A model generated the notes under the pieces. The model was not told the DNA's origin and ran no database searches. It was given only the letters and a program-made list of their open reading frames with translations. A DNA stretch of 55,543 nucleotides from assembly GCA_023665425.1 (NCBI GenBank), contig JAMPDX010000001.1, forward strand, positions 112,468 to 168,010. Reading direction: 5' to 3'. The translations under genes were made by a program, and so were the position numbers. This DNA comes from Muribaculaceae bacterium (GTDB lineage: Bacteria; Bacteroidota; Bacteroidia; Bacteroidales; Muribaculaceae). Positions 1-7,971 of this stretch are shown one piece after another (the first letter of the stretch is position 1; every line of letters starts with the position of its first letter).

Positions 1-1231
1 TCTTGAATGCGTCTCCGGCCATAGCCTCGCGGATATTCTGCATATCCTCCAAGATTGATGAATCGAGTACACGGGCGTAGTGCTGGGTCATCTTGATGCT
101 GGTGTGCCCAAGCATCTTCGACACGTTCTCAATGCGCACACCTTGTGAGAGAGTAACTGTTGCATAGGTGTGTCTGGCGACGTGGGTGGTGAGAGTTTTC
201 TCTATGCCACACAACTCTCCGATTTCCTTGAGGTAGCGGTTCATCACCTGATTGCATGGTACGGGAAGCAACGTACCCTTCTTCTCGGCTTTCTTGTTCC
301 CCTCATACTTCTTGAGTATTTCTTTGGGTATGTCGAGAAGCGGAATGTTCTGCACCACCTCTGTCTTCTGACGGGGCTTGCGAATCCACATGTTGCCGTC
401 ATCGTCGGTAACGACATGCTCCTTACGGAGGTTGGATATGTCAATGAAGGCCAGTCCAGTGAAGGAGGCCATGATGAACATATCGCGCACCACGTCGAGC
501 GCCCCTGTGAAGGGATGCTCATATATAAGGTGCAGTTCGTGGAGCGTGAGGAACGTCGGATTGGTCTGCACCGTCTTCACCTTGATGCCGGCGAAGGGAT
601 TCTTTGTTATCCATTCGTTGGCAAGCGCACGGTTGGTGATTTTCTTTACCGCCTTCATATAACGGGCCACGGTGTTCTGCTGTTGCTCACGGTCTATTTT
701 GAGATACATCTCAAAACCGTGGATGAAATCACGGTCAAGACTGGTGAGGGGAAGGTCTTCCGTCTCATACTTCTTTTTGATGTAACGCTGGAGCAGTCGT
801 GTGACGGTCTCATATTTCTTGATAGTACCCAACTCGAAGTCACGGCCCATAAGTGCGCGACATTCCTGATTATGCTCGTGGAACGTGGCGATAATCATAC
901 GCTCCACCTTCTTGTGCGGTCCGATGTTGAAGAATCGGTTGTAGAGTTCACGAGCGGTGACGACGCTACCATCCTCTTGCATTTCCTGAAAGAGTTTGAA
1001 TAACTTGATACTGGCATCATCGATATATTCGTTAAGGTCGATAGCCTTTTTAGAATTACCCTTTGCTTTTTCCTTGGGCTGATTCCAAAGGGTCGGCTCT
1101 ATCGTCTTGCCCGTAAAACATTCTACACGTGTACCGTTACATGATATTCTCATGTAAATTGCTGCTTCTCCTGATTTAAGGAGTCTGCTCTTTTTGTAGA
1201 AAAGCAGATAAAATTTTTCTTTCCTTGTCAT
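1..1231 (-). CDS. Tyrosine recombinase (site-specific integrase), C-terminus cut by window edge
   Basis: About 410 codons are open without interruption from an ATG at 1231 down to base 1; only the last residues lie outside. An N-terminal SAM-like arm/core-binding region (about residues 1-215) precedes the catalytic domain. Visible catalytic elements are a beta-hairpin lysine (RKPRQKTEV), HVAR (about 349-352), LGHTS (His near 374) and the nucleophile Tyr in QHYARV (about 384). The usual first arginine is replaced: the motif reads TGLAFID. Loss of Arg I is known in Bacteroidetes integrases such as IntDOT of CTnDOT. The gene is transcribed away from the tRNA at 1723-1796, as expected for an integrase at the end of an integrated element extending left. 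Family assignment is secure; the element type is unknown. Confidence 0.93.
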   Translation of the reverse strand, partial: MTRKEKFYLLFYKKSRLLKSGEAAIYMRISCNGTRVECFTGKTIEPTLWNQPKEKAKGNSKKAIDLNEYIDDASIKLFKLFQEMQEDGSVVTARELYNRFFNIGPHKKVERMIIATFHEHNQECRALMGRDFELGTIKKYETVTRLLQRYIKKKYETEDLPLTSLDRDFIHGFEMYLKIDREQQQNTVARYMKAVKKITNRALANEWITKNPFAGIKVKTVQTNPTFLTLHELHLIYEHPFTGALDVVRDMFIMASFTGLAFIDISNLRKEHVVTDDDGNMWIRKPRQKTEVVQNIPLLDIPKEILKKYEGNKKAEKKGTLLPVPCNQVMNRYLKEIGELCGIEKTLTTHVARHTYATVTLSQGVRIENVSKMLGHTSIKMTQHYARVLDSSILEDMQNIREAMAGDAFK

Positions 1232-1330
1232 TTATCTTTGACTTTAAGGGGTTAAATCATTGAAATTTTGTATGCAAAACTTTGACAAATCTATCTTTAT
1301 AACAATCTGAATAATTGCATATTACACCAC

Positions 1331-1394
1331 TTGGAGTGTCCGCGATTTTAGCCGTTGGAGTGTCCAAAACTCAAATGTGGTTTTTGGACACCAA
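1331..1394. repeat. TTGGAGTGTCC direct repeats and an inverted partner upstream of the integrase
   Basis: TTGGAGTGTCC occurs at 1331-1341 and 1355-1365, a 24-base period, and an inverted related copy (TTGGACACCAA) lies at 1384-1394. They sit about 100-165 bases upstream of the integrase start, between the integrase and the tRNA. This placement fits arm-type binding sites of a tyrosine recombinase or operator sites for its control. The repeats are seen directly; the role is inferred. Confidence 0.5.
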
Positions 1395-1666
1395 TTGTCC
1401 ACTCGTAGGGAATTTTATGCCATCTAACAATTGTGAAGATTTAGCCGAATTTCGGGCGCAAAAATTTCAATGACCATACTATTGTTAACTGCAAAGATAG
1501 GACATTGTAAATGATGTGTCGATACTTAAAATGTTGAAGAATAGTGAATTGATATTTATTTTGCACCACTGTGACCGAGGAGAAGCCCCTTGGAGGGGTC
1601 GGCCACCGATGGCACACCATCATCATTCATCGTTCTTCACAGCTCTTAGAAACGTCAAAATGCAAC

Positions 1667-1698
1667 AAAGCCTCGATTTTGTTGAAAATCAAGGCTTT
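1667..1698 (-). terminator. Hairpin downstream of the tRNA
   Basis: AAAGCCTCGATTTT and AAAATCAAGGCTTT flank a GTTG loop, giving about 14 paired bases with one mismatch. The hairpin lies 25 bases past the 3' end of the minus-strand tRNA, where a terminator is expected. It is AT-rich and has no long U-run, so it could instead mark the element boundary. Confidence 0.5.
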
Positions 1699-1722
1699 GA
1701 AGCATTCTGAATGATTTAAAGG

Positions 1723-1796
1723 TGGTCCCACTTGGGCTTGAACCAAGGACTCCCTGATTATGAGTCAGGTGCTCTGACCAACTGAGCTATAGGACC
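1723..1796 (-). tRNA. tRNA with CAT anticodon (Met, or Ile2)
   Basis: A full 74-base cloverleaf is visible: acceptor GGTCCTA pairs with TGGGACC, the D arm is GCTC/GAGC, the anticodon stem CCTGA/TCAGG carries loop CTCATAA (anticodon CAT), the T arm is CTTGG/CCAAG with TTCAAGC, and the discriminator is A. CCA is not encoded. The 5' G1-C72 pair excludes a typical initiator. A CAT anticodon with this acceptor stem can be elongator Met or the lysidine-modified Ile tRNA (needs TilS); I cannot separate these from sequence alone. The 3' end faces the integrase, the classic integration side. Confidence 0.95.
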
Positions 1797-1866
1797 GATA
1801 AGGGGAAAGCTCCTCGGCCTGGCCCTTGAGGCTATGCAAAATGATAAGGGGCTTCTCTTGTGGGTG

Positions 1867-1897
1867 CAAAGTTAGCGCTTTTTATTTAGGTGACAAA
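1867..1897 (-). promoter_or_regulatory. Bacteroidetes promoter for the tRNA
   Basis: On the minus strand TAACTTTG (-7, 1867-1874) is preceded after 19 bases by TTTG (-33, 1894-1897). The predicted start lies near 1860, giving a leader of about 64 bases before the tRNA. Confidence 0.7.
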
Positions 1898-1937
1898 ATA
1901 TTTTTGGATTTTTTTGTCAAATGGCGTAATTGGCAAG

Positions 1938-3584
1938 CTAATTTAGGTTGGCGTTGAGAAGGGGGTGAGATGCTAAGGCGCGGGGTGTATGGGGTGCGAA
2001 GTAGTACCAGAGGGTATCTCGGGGAGCGACTATGAGTGCTCTCTCTTCGCATTTTATGGCTATGGTAAAGGTAGCCTCAGATGCTGCTCCGATGGGTTGC
2101 AGCGAGTATAGCGGATGCCAGCCGGGCAGACTGTGATCGGCTCGGGTTTGATATGTGAACAGGATCGTTTTGTCTGTGTCTCTTTCGTGTGATATTATTC
2201 CGTGGACATCCCCGCGCAATCCTGACGGCAGCTGAGGCATCCTTTTTAGAGCTTCCGGTAGGTTTTGTGCCGGCGGGAGTGTAATTGGTTCAAACAATCT
2301 TGTGCCAGTGTGTGCGGCCTCAAAAAGGCGTATATACCGGAGGTTAGTTTTCGGGTTGGTAGCCGATGGTTCAGGCACGTCAAACAGCCACCACGGAGAT
2401 GCCTCGTTGAAGCTGACGGGGGAGAGTATATAGTTGCGTGAGAAGCCGTTGCTGCGTATTTCCTTCTCGACGGCAGTTTTCTCGCGGGTGTATCGAAACT
2501 GGTATTTGCATAGGAAGTATCCCCACACCCCCAAGGCGAGGGTGAGTATCACTGTGCTGATATTGGCCGTACTATAACCTATCTTAATATGTCGACACAT
2601 CTGCAGAGTCACAATGGTGCATACAAGATATGTCATCCACAGCGCCCTGCCGGTGCACTTTGTGAAAATCATCATTGCCAACCCGGCCAGTAGCATGGCA
2701 AGGTAGACTACTCGCTGTCTATTAAAATGCCGGAAACATCGGAAAATATATATGGCGATAATCAGATAGACGGGTAAGTTCTTGAAAAGCAGTACTCCGA
2801 AGTCTTGGATATAAGCCTGCATATCATTGCCGCGTGAGGAGACAATCTCCCTAAACCCGGGCGAGAGTAGCGTGAAAGTGGATAACAAGGCAAACGCTGC
2901 CGGCAGAATTAGAGCCCTTGGTCGGGCAAGATATTCTTTCCTCTGAGCGATGATATAGGCCAACATGCCGACCCCGATGATGGCGCTGAACCCCTCGTGC
3001 ATCATTGCTGTGGGGATGATGAGCCACAGCCAACGCAGACGTGTCTGTTCCGGAGAATCAAGCATGGCCCACAAGCTCAACAGACACATAGCTGATGTCC
3101 ATATATAGTTGACTATATATGCCGTACACACCGACATGTCATACCACGGGAATACTATCCACACCCACCATACCACGCAGATGGCAGCCAGGCCACTTTT
3201 GGGATAGCTCTCCCCTACTCCCAGCTTAATTATGCCGGCTATCATCAGCCAGTAGGCAGCCCCGTGTAATATGGGTATCAGCCACCATGGCAAGTAGTTG
3301 AGCAGGTACAATATGAGGTTTGCCAGGCGTCCGTTGACATACATGTAGTGGTTTACGATGGACTTGCAAGTGTCGCCGAAGGTTACTATGTGTGCCGACG
3401 ATTCGGAGAAATAGTCGTATGGGTTGCCTACTTGCTCAGCGATGCGTGAATATGCGTAGTCGTCGTGCCAGCCGGGAGAGTCTGCCGAGGGCCTTGCGCA
3501 AAACATCCATAATGCAAATACTGTTGCAGCGATACTGATGACAAACAACTGCCGTCGTTCTACATGATAGACAGTATGAAACAT
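1938..3584 (-). CDS. Multi-pass inner-membrane protein, DUF6056-like
   Basis: The 548-residue protein has an N-terminal membrane anchor, a soluble loop with a WHDDYAYS motif (residues 39-46) and GRLANL (about 85-90), then about ten hydrophobic segments up to about residue 365 and a C-terminal soluble region of about 160 residues. Acidic loop motifs after TM1 followed by many TM segments recall GT-C-type glycosyltransferases and DUF6056 proteins, so a role in surface glycan assembly is possible but unproven. The gene begins 16 bases after the stop of the SpoU methyltransferase and is probably cotranscribed with it. I do not recognise a specific gene symbol. Confidence 0.75.
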   Translation of the reverse strand: MFHTVYHVERRQLFVISIAATVFALWMFCARPSADSPGWHDDYAYSRIAEQVGNPYDYFSESSAHIVTFGDTCKSIVNHYMYVNGRLANLILYLLNYLPWWLIPILHGAAYWLMIAGIIKLGVGESYPKSGLAAICVVWWVWIVFPWYDMSVCTAYIVNYIWTSAMCLLSLWAMLDSPEQTRLRWLWLIIPTAMMHEGFSAIIGVGMLAYIIAQRKEYLARPRALILPAAFALLSTFTLLSPGFREIVSSRGNDMQAYIQDFGVLLFKNLPVYLIIAIYIFRCFRHFNRQRVVYLAMLLAGLAMMIFTKCTGRALWMTYLVCTIVTLQMCRHIKIGYSTANISTVILTLALGVWGYFLCKYQFRYTREKTAVEKEIRSNGFSRNYILSPVSFNEASPWWLFDVPEPSATNPKTNLRYIRLFEAAHTGTRLFEPITLPPAQNLPEALKRMPQLPSGLRGDVHGIISHERDTDKTILFTYQTRADHSLPGWHPLYSLQPIGAASEATFTIAIKCEERALIVAPRDTLWYYFAPHTPRALASHPLLNANLN

Positions 3585-3600
3585 ACCTGTAATAAAAGTA

Positions 3601-4134
3601 TTAGCTCAGCGATGAGAACAGAGTCCAGAGCAAGATGCCTGTGCTGACACTTACATTGAGCGAGTGCTTGGCTCCACATTGTGGTATTTCGATAACGATG
3701 TCGGCAGCATCAACAACAGCTTGATTAACCCCGTGCACCTCATTACCGCAGACCACTGCATATTTCTCTGCCTTAACCGGCTTAAAGTCGTTGAGCAACA
3801 CAGAGTTATGTGTCTGCTCAAGGACGCATACCTTCCAACCCTCAGCCTGTAGCCGCTTTACCTCCTCGAGACACGAGTCGGTGTGACGCCAGCGCACAGA
3901 GTCTTCAGCTCCGAGTGCAGTCTTGTGTATTTCGGGATGAGGGGGAGTACCGGTGATACCGCACATCACCACCTCATCGACCATAAAAGCATCGGAGGTG
4001 CGCAGCAGCGAACCTACATTGTTGAGCGAGCGAACATCGTCAAGCAGCAGACGCAGGGGTAGCTTGTCTGCCTTGAGCCATGTGTGAGCCTCCATTCGGG
4101 TGAGCTCCAATATATTCTTTTTTGTCCTATCCAT
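3601..4134 (-). CDS. SpoU/TrmH-family RNA 2'-O-methyltransferase
   Basis: This 177-residue protein is a bare SPOUT domain. Motif 1 is seen in VRSLNNVGSLLRTSDAF (about 34-50), motif 2 in VVCGNEVHGV (about 127-136) and motif 3 in IEIPQCGAKHSLNVSVS (about 148-164). The trefoil knot binds S-adenosylmethionine and methylates a ribose 2'-OH in tRNA or rRNA; the target cannot be read from sequence. There is no N-terminal L30e-like substrate domain as in RlmB. A TAACTTTG box (4145-4152) lies only about 11 bases upstream of the ATG, so the transcript may be nearly leaderless, or Met14 is the true start. Confidence 0.92.
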   Translation of the reverse strand: MDRTKKNILELTRMEAHTWLKADKLPLRLLLDDVRSLNNVGSLLRTSDAFMVDEVVMCGITGTPPHPEIHKTALGAEDSVRWRHTDSCLEEVKRLQAEGWKVCVLEQTHNSVLLNDFKPVKAEKYAVVCGNEVHGVNQAVVDAADIVIEIPQCGAKHSLNVSVSTGILLWTLFSSLS

Positions 4135-4171
4135 TTTTAATGCGCAAAGTTAGCAAATATTTAGCTAAAAA

Positions 4172-4203
4172 ATTGTTATTACCATAATTTTTTTGTAATT
4201 TTG
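4172..4203 (+). promoter_or_regulatory. Bacteroidetes promoter for nfeD-SPFH
   Basis: ATTG (4172-4175; consensus TTTG) is followed after 20 bases by TAATTTTG (4196-4203), placed 24 bases upstream of the NfeD start codon. Confidence 0.65.
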
Positions 4204-4227
4204 TAGGCGAGCAAATATTGTGATGTT

Positions 4228-4665
4228 ATGGAACTTTGGACTATATGGATAATTGTGGCTATCGTGTTGGCTATCGTTGAGGTGCTCACCCAGATGATGT
4301 GGGCATTGTGCCTGACTATTGGCGCCTTGGGGGCTATGATATGTTCCCTGTGTGATGTCCCAATAGCCTGGCAGATAGTGGTTTTGGCAGTATTGGCCAT
4401 AATAGCCTATGCGGCGCTGCTCCCCTTCTTCAAGAGGTGGCACAACAAGTCTGACCGCCGACAGATACGCACGGGCATGGATGCACTGCTTGGCCGCCGC
4501 GCCATTGTCACACAAGCCATAGAGCCGGAGCGGATGGGGCGTGTGCGTATTGATGGTGATAACTGGCAGGTTAAGGCCCCGGGAGTAAGTGACATCATAC
4601 CGGTAGGCGACGAGGTTGTGGTTAACGCCTACGAAAGCAATATCCTCACCGTAGAACCCTGCTAA
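4228..4665 (+). CDS. NfeD-like membrane protein (short form)
   Basis: The 145-residue protein has two to three N-terminal membrane segments (about residues 5-70) followed by a beta-rich OB-fold domain (about 80-143) with GRRAIVTQAIEPERMGRVRIDG typical of NfeD. It lacks the ClpP-like protease domain of long NfeD proteins, so this is the short NfeD1b type. Short NfeD proteins are usually encoded beside a stomatin/SPFH partner, and here the SPFH gene follows after 44 bases on the same strand. The pair is thought to organise membrane microdomains. Annotation is well supported by domain pattern and neighbour. Confidence 0.9.
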   Translation: MELWTIWIIVAIVLAIVEVLTQMMWALCLTIGALGAMICSLCDVPIAWQIVVLAVLAIIAYAALLPFFKRWHNKSDRRQIRTGMDALLGRRAIVTQAIEPERMGRVRIDGDNWQVKAPGVSDIIPVGDEVVVNAYESNILTVEPC

Positions 4666-4709
4666 ATATATCAAAACGCTTAGATACAAATTTATTAAAT
4701 GCAAATAAT

Positions 4710-5693
4710 ATGTCAGTAGAACTTATCGTAGTTACAGCAATCCTTGTAGCGCTTGTTATAGTGATTATTTCTGCCGGTGTCAAAGTAGTGCCGCAGTCAG
4801 AGACTCGTGTGATAGAACGCTTGGGGCGCTTCCACAGCGTGCTCTCTCCGGGTCTGAACTTCATCATTCCCTTCGTAGACCGCCCGAAGATTATCTACAC
4901 TCGCGGTACCGCAGTCTATGCCGGGCGCACCTATTCTCGCACTGTGGCCACAAAGGTCATCGACCTGCGCGAACAGGTGTATGACTTCCCCTCACAGCAG
5001 GTGATCACTCGCGATAATGTCACAACCGAAATCAATGCGTTGCTGTATTTCCAGATAACAGATCCCAAAAAGGCTGTTTATGAGATTGATAACCTGCCTA
5101 ACGCTATCGAGAAGCTGACTCAGACTTCGCTGCGTAATGTGATTGGCGAATTGGAACTTGATGAGACTCTCACCTCACGCGACACCATCAACACCAAGTT
5201 GCAATCTATCCTTGACGATGCCACTAATAAGTGGGGTGTGAAGGTTAACCGCGTTGAGCTCCAGGATATTACTCCACCCGAGAGTGTGCGTGTGGCCATG
5301 GAGAAGCAGATGCAGGCAGAGCGTAACCGTCGTGCCGAGATATTGAATGCCGAGGGTGAGAAACAGAGCCGCATACTTCGTTCCGAGGGTGAGAAGGCAA
5401 GCCGCATTAACGAGGCCGAGGCACACAAGCAGAGCGAGATACTCCGTGCCGAGGGTGAGGCCCAAGCTATAATTCTCAACGCACAGGCTGAAGCCGATGC
5501 TATACGCCGTGTAGCCGAGGCTGTCACCAACGGACAGACCGATCCGGCCACCTATATGCTTGCCATGAAGTATATCGAGACCCTCAAAGAGATGACAACC
5601 GGCAAGGACAACAAGACTGTGTATATCCCATATGAGGCCAGCTCAGTGCTCTCCTCTATCGGGTCAATACAAAATCTCTTTCAGCAGAAGTAA
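4710..5693 (+). CDS. SPFH/Band 7 (stomatin-prohibitin) membrane protein, QmcA-like
   Basis: A single N-terminal membrane segment (about residues 3-25) precedes the SPFH domain (about 28-190, with ETRVIERLGRFHSVLSPGLN). A long Ala/Glu/Arg-rich coiled coil follows (about 190-265) with repeated (R/L)xAEGE units, for example NAEGEKQ, RSEGEKA and RAEGEAQ. The 327-residue length is usual for this family. Such proteins oligomerise at the membrane and often scaffold proteases or other partners. It is the downstream member of an nfeD-SPFH pair and shares its promoter. The exact partner is unknown. Confidence 0.93.
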   Translation: MSVELIVVTAILVALVIVIISAGVKVVPQSETRVIERLGRFHSVLSPGLNFIIPFVDRPKIIYTRGTAVYAGRTYSRTVATKVIDLREQVYDFPSQQVITRDNVTTEINALLYFQITDPKKAVYEIDNLPNAIEKLTQTSLRNVIGELELDETLTSRDTINTKLQSILDDATNKWGVKVNRVELQDITPPESVRVAMEKQMQAERNRRAEILNAEGEKQSRILRSEGEKASRINEAEAHKQSEILRAEGEAQAIILNAQAEADAIRRVAEAVTNGQTDPATYMLAMKYIETLKEMTTGKDNKTVYIPYEASSVLSSIGSIQNLFQQK

Positions 5694-5731
5694 ATAGTTA
5701 CTGACACTCTACGCATTTGTCGGCTGACACA

Positions 5732-6730
5732 TTATTTGCCGATATGGGGGCGGAGGGGGCGGAGGGCTTCTGAAGCGTCAGTTATGCCTTGGTCGGCGGC
5801 TTGACGGTATAGCTCTTCTGTGGAGGGGAGGTCAGGATGTGTGCTCAGCAACAGGTCCGGCAGGGATTGCAATGTCTCGGCGAGGATGAATTGCGCATGT
5901 GGCTCGCCCAACTCGGCAGCTTGAGCATACAGGTCGATGGCTTTATGATAATCATATACCACCCCGATACCCTCTGCATAACATTGAGCCATTATTGCCA
6001 CAGCCAGTGGAATTTGAGCTTCTGCAGCGCGTTCGATCAGCGGTATGGCCACAGGTGTTATCCGGTCATAATAATAGGGCAGAGCGGTGTTTAAAAGGTC
6101 CTCAGAGGGTATTGTGTCGGTAGATGGGAGCACAATGTCGGCAAGTTCGAGGGCCGAATCCAAGATACCGGCCTTTGCCGCCTGCCGCAGGTATGGCATT
6201 GCCGCAATGGTGTCAGGAATGGAGTTGAGACCCTCAAGGTACAATTTGCCCAGCATGGCAGCTGAGGTTGGCACACCATTGTCTGCTCCACGCCGCAGCC
6301 AATACATTGCCTTTGCGTAGTCCTGCTTCACCCCTAACTCGCCATAAAGGAGCATTGCACCGAGGTTGTTGAACGCCTTTGGGTCCGGCTCATCAGCGGA
6401 TGCTGCTTGTTCTATCCACCACAATGCACTGTCAGAGTCTTGGCGCAGCCCAAGGTGACCGCTGCCATAGCAATAACCCAGATAATTCATGGCCGGGGCA
6501 AAACCTGCCATGGCACTTCGGTGTAGATAGTCGAGGGCCGCCGTTAAGGAGTCTGTGTCCTCATATAATATGGAAAGTCGATACATGGCGCGAGCATCGC
6601 CGGAATCGGCTTTTGCTTTGAGAGTCTCTTGCATCGAGGGGCGTTGGGTATCGGCAGTCAACCCTTTGCCACTCAGGCTGAGGGCAAGGAGCATCAGGGT
6701 GATAACAGGCAGTATATGTTTCATGGTCAT
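5732..6730 (-). CDS. Sel1-repeat (TPR-like) exported protein
   Basis: The protein has a signal peptide (MTMKHILPVITLMLLALSLS...) and then a run of Sel1-like repeats with A-x-x-x-L-x-x-A-A-x-x-G spacing, such as YLHRSAMAGFAPAMNYLGYC, WLRRGADNGVPTSAAMLG and LYAQAAELGEPHAQFILA. The start was set at 6730, where its ATG overlaps the TGA of the upstream permease (ATGA), giving 332 residues; Met at 6724 is an alternative. A longer frame to 6889 exists but would overlap the permease extensively and bury the signal peptide. Sel1 repeats mediate protein-protein contacts in the periplasm or outer membrane; no partner is evident. It is translationally coupled to the metal permease. Confidence 0.85.
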   Translation of the reverse strand: MTMKHILPVITLMLLALSLSGKGLTADTQRPSMQETLKAKADSGDARAMYRLSILYEDTDSLTAALDYLHRSAMAGFAPAMNYLGYCYGSGHLGLRQDSDSALWWIEQAASADEPDPKAFNNLGAMLLYGELGVKQDYAKAMYWLRRGADNGVPTSAAMLGKLYLEGLNSIPDTIAAMPYLRQAAKAGILDSALELADIVLPSTDTIPSEDLLNTALPYYYDRITPVAIPLIERAAEAQIPLAVAIMAQCYAEGIGVVYDYHKAIDLYAQAAELGEPHAQFILAETLQSLPDLLLSTHPDLPSTEELYRQAADQGITDASEALRPLRPHIGK

Positions 6731-7515
6731 CGTTTTATAGAAGATGCAACGATATAAATGATGACCAACAGCATCACTATTGTGGCAGAGGCCGGCACAT
6801 CGAGCCAGTAAGCGATGAAGAGACCCCCTACTCCACCTGCGAGCGAGATGCCGATAGATGAGAGTATGAGTGTCTTGAACCGGCGACAACGTGTCTCAGC
6901 TATCATTTGCGGTAGCGAGAGCAGGCTCATGAGCAACATTATACCCACCAATCTGATAGTCAATACAATAGCTATAGCCACCAGGATTGTCATCATCAGA
7001 TTTACGGCAGTGACCGGCAGCCGCGACACCCGTGCAAAGTCCGGGTCGAAGGCCACGGTGACTATTGTGCGGAAGAAGCATACGAAGATAATAGCCAATA
7101 TCACCGTGTATATGGCAAACGCCATTAAGTCGCTGTTGGTTATAGTCAAAACATTGCCGAACAAGAAACTGTTCAGTTCCGGCACATATCCGTTGGTCAT
7201 AAAAATAAACATGATACCCAGGGCCATTCCCACGGCCCACACCACAGCTATTGCCGAGTCGCTTCTCACACGTCGCGATGATAGCCATTCGACACCGAGT
7301 GAGCCAAGGATAGCAGCCACGGCGGCCATCGCAATAGGGCTGACACCAAGCCAGTAGCCGAGCCCGAGTCCTCCGAAACATGCGTGGGTGATACCGCCGG
7401 AGATGAACACCAGCCGCCGACTCATGATGTAGACACCTATGATAGCTACCGCCACTGATATAATGGCCACGCCCAGCAGCGCACGTTGAAAGAATGGGAA
7501 TGTCAGAATGTCCAT
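6727..7515 (-). CDS. Zinc/manganese-type ABC transporter permease (ZnuB/MntB family)
   Basis: The 262-residue protein has about eight hydrophobic segments and the ABC-3 family pattern, including GVYIMSRRLVFISGGITHA (about 27-45) and RLVGIMLLMSLLSLPQ (about 187-202). Family members form the membrane channel of Zn or Mn uptake systems with an ATPase and a periplasmic binding protein. Neither partner gene is next to it here, so they must lie elsewhere. It overlaps the Sel1 gene by four bases and follows a small Cys-containing membrane protein. Metal specificity cannot be told. Confidence 0.92.
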   Translation of the reverse strand: MDILTFPFFQRALLGVAIISVAVAIIGVYIMSRRLVFISGGITHACFGGLGLGYWLGVSPIAMAAVAAILGSLGVEWLSSRRVRSDSAIAVVWAVGMALGIMFIFMTNGYVPELNSFLFGNVLTITNSDLMAFAIYTVILAIIFVCFFRTIVTVAFDPDFARVSRLPVTAVNLMMTILVAIAIVLTIRLVGIMLLMSLLSLPQMIAETRCRRFKTLILSSIGISLAGGVGGLFIAYWLDVPASATIVMLLVIIYIVASSIKR

Positions 7516-7562
7516 AATATATTTTTGTTTTTCATAGAGCGATACCTCGCGGCAAAGTGGCT

Positions 7563-7958
7563 TCAGGTATTTCTGCTTTCGGAGACTATCATGATGAGCT
7601 CGTCACGCACTTCTGAGGGCAGGGTTATGCCTCTTAGCTGAATGCTCTTTGACCAGGCGGGCACTTCATCTTCCTTGAGGGTAAGCAATACGTCACGAAA
7701 CATATCAATCTCCTCCGAAGAATAAGAGTCAGCCGAGCGCCCGCGAAATACATCCAGCTCTTCATCGTCAAAATATTCATACTCAGGGCTTACGGGCGAC
7801 AGCAGTTGCTTCTCGCAGACGGCATGCATGCCGCAGCATTCTTCGCTCTCCGGCTCTGCAGCGGTCTGTGTAGGTGTTGACCTTTGTCGGCGGTCCAACA
7901 GCCACAGTATAAGGCCGATTAGTGCGGTGCCTATTGCAATTATGATTGCTCCTGTCAT
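7563..7958 (-). CDS. Small membrane-anchored protein with Cys cluster, conserved in Bacteroidales
   Basis: The 131-residue protein has one N-terminal membrane helix (about residues 4-20), a basic RRQR stop-transfer, a linker, then ECCGMHAVCEK (about 40-50) and an acidic domain with YFDDEELD and SSEEIDMFRDV. I recall similar proteins with a CCGxHxVCEK motif in Bacteroides, sometimes misannotated as phospholipase, but I know no proven function. The three close cysteines could bind metal, which would suit the metal permease 47 bases downstream. It lies between aroA and the permease in the leuS operon. Confidence 0.75.
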   Translation of the reverse strand: MTGAIIIAIGTALIGLILWLLDRRQRSTPTQTAAEPESEECCGMHAVCEKQLLSPVSPEYEYFDDEELDVFRGRSADSYSSEEIDMFRDVLLTLKEDEVPAWSKSIQLRGITLPSEVRDELIMIVSESRNT

Positions 7959-7971
7959 GAAAATTGTCTGC

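Larger units (their letters stand above)
1232..1722. other. Gene-free junction between integrase and tRNA
   Basis: No convincing gene is present in this 490-base AT-rich stretch. It holds a possible integrase -7 box (TAGATTTG on the minus strand, 1286-1293, with no good -33 box), the repeats at 1331-1394 and a hairpin at 1667-1698. Short open frames at 1441-1710 lack any recognisable protein features. If the left element is integrated at the tRNA, one attachment site should lie in the right part of this stretch or in the tRNA 3' end. Confidence 0.5.

Noticed and set aside
170..1003. 277-codon plus-strand open frame opposite the integrase
   Set aside because: The minus strand encodes an uninterrupted recombinase with its catalytic motifs; the plus frame is an antisense shadow with no recognisable domain.
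1441..1710. Short open frames in the integrase-tRNA gap, one with a HHHH run
   Set aside because: Both strands open only briefly; no start context, domain or conservation signal visible.
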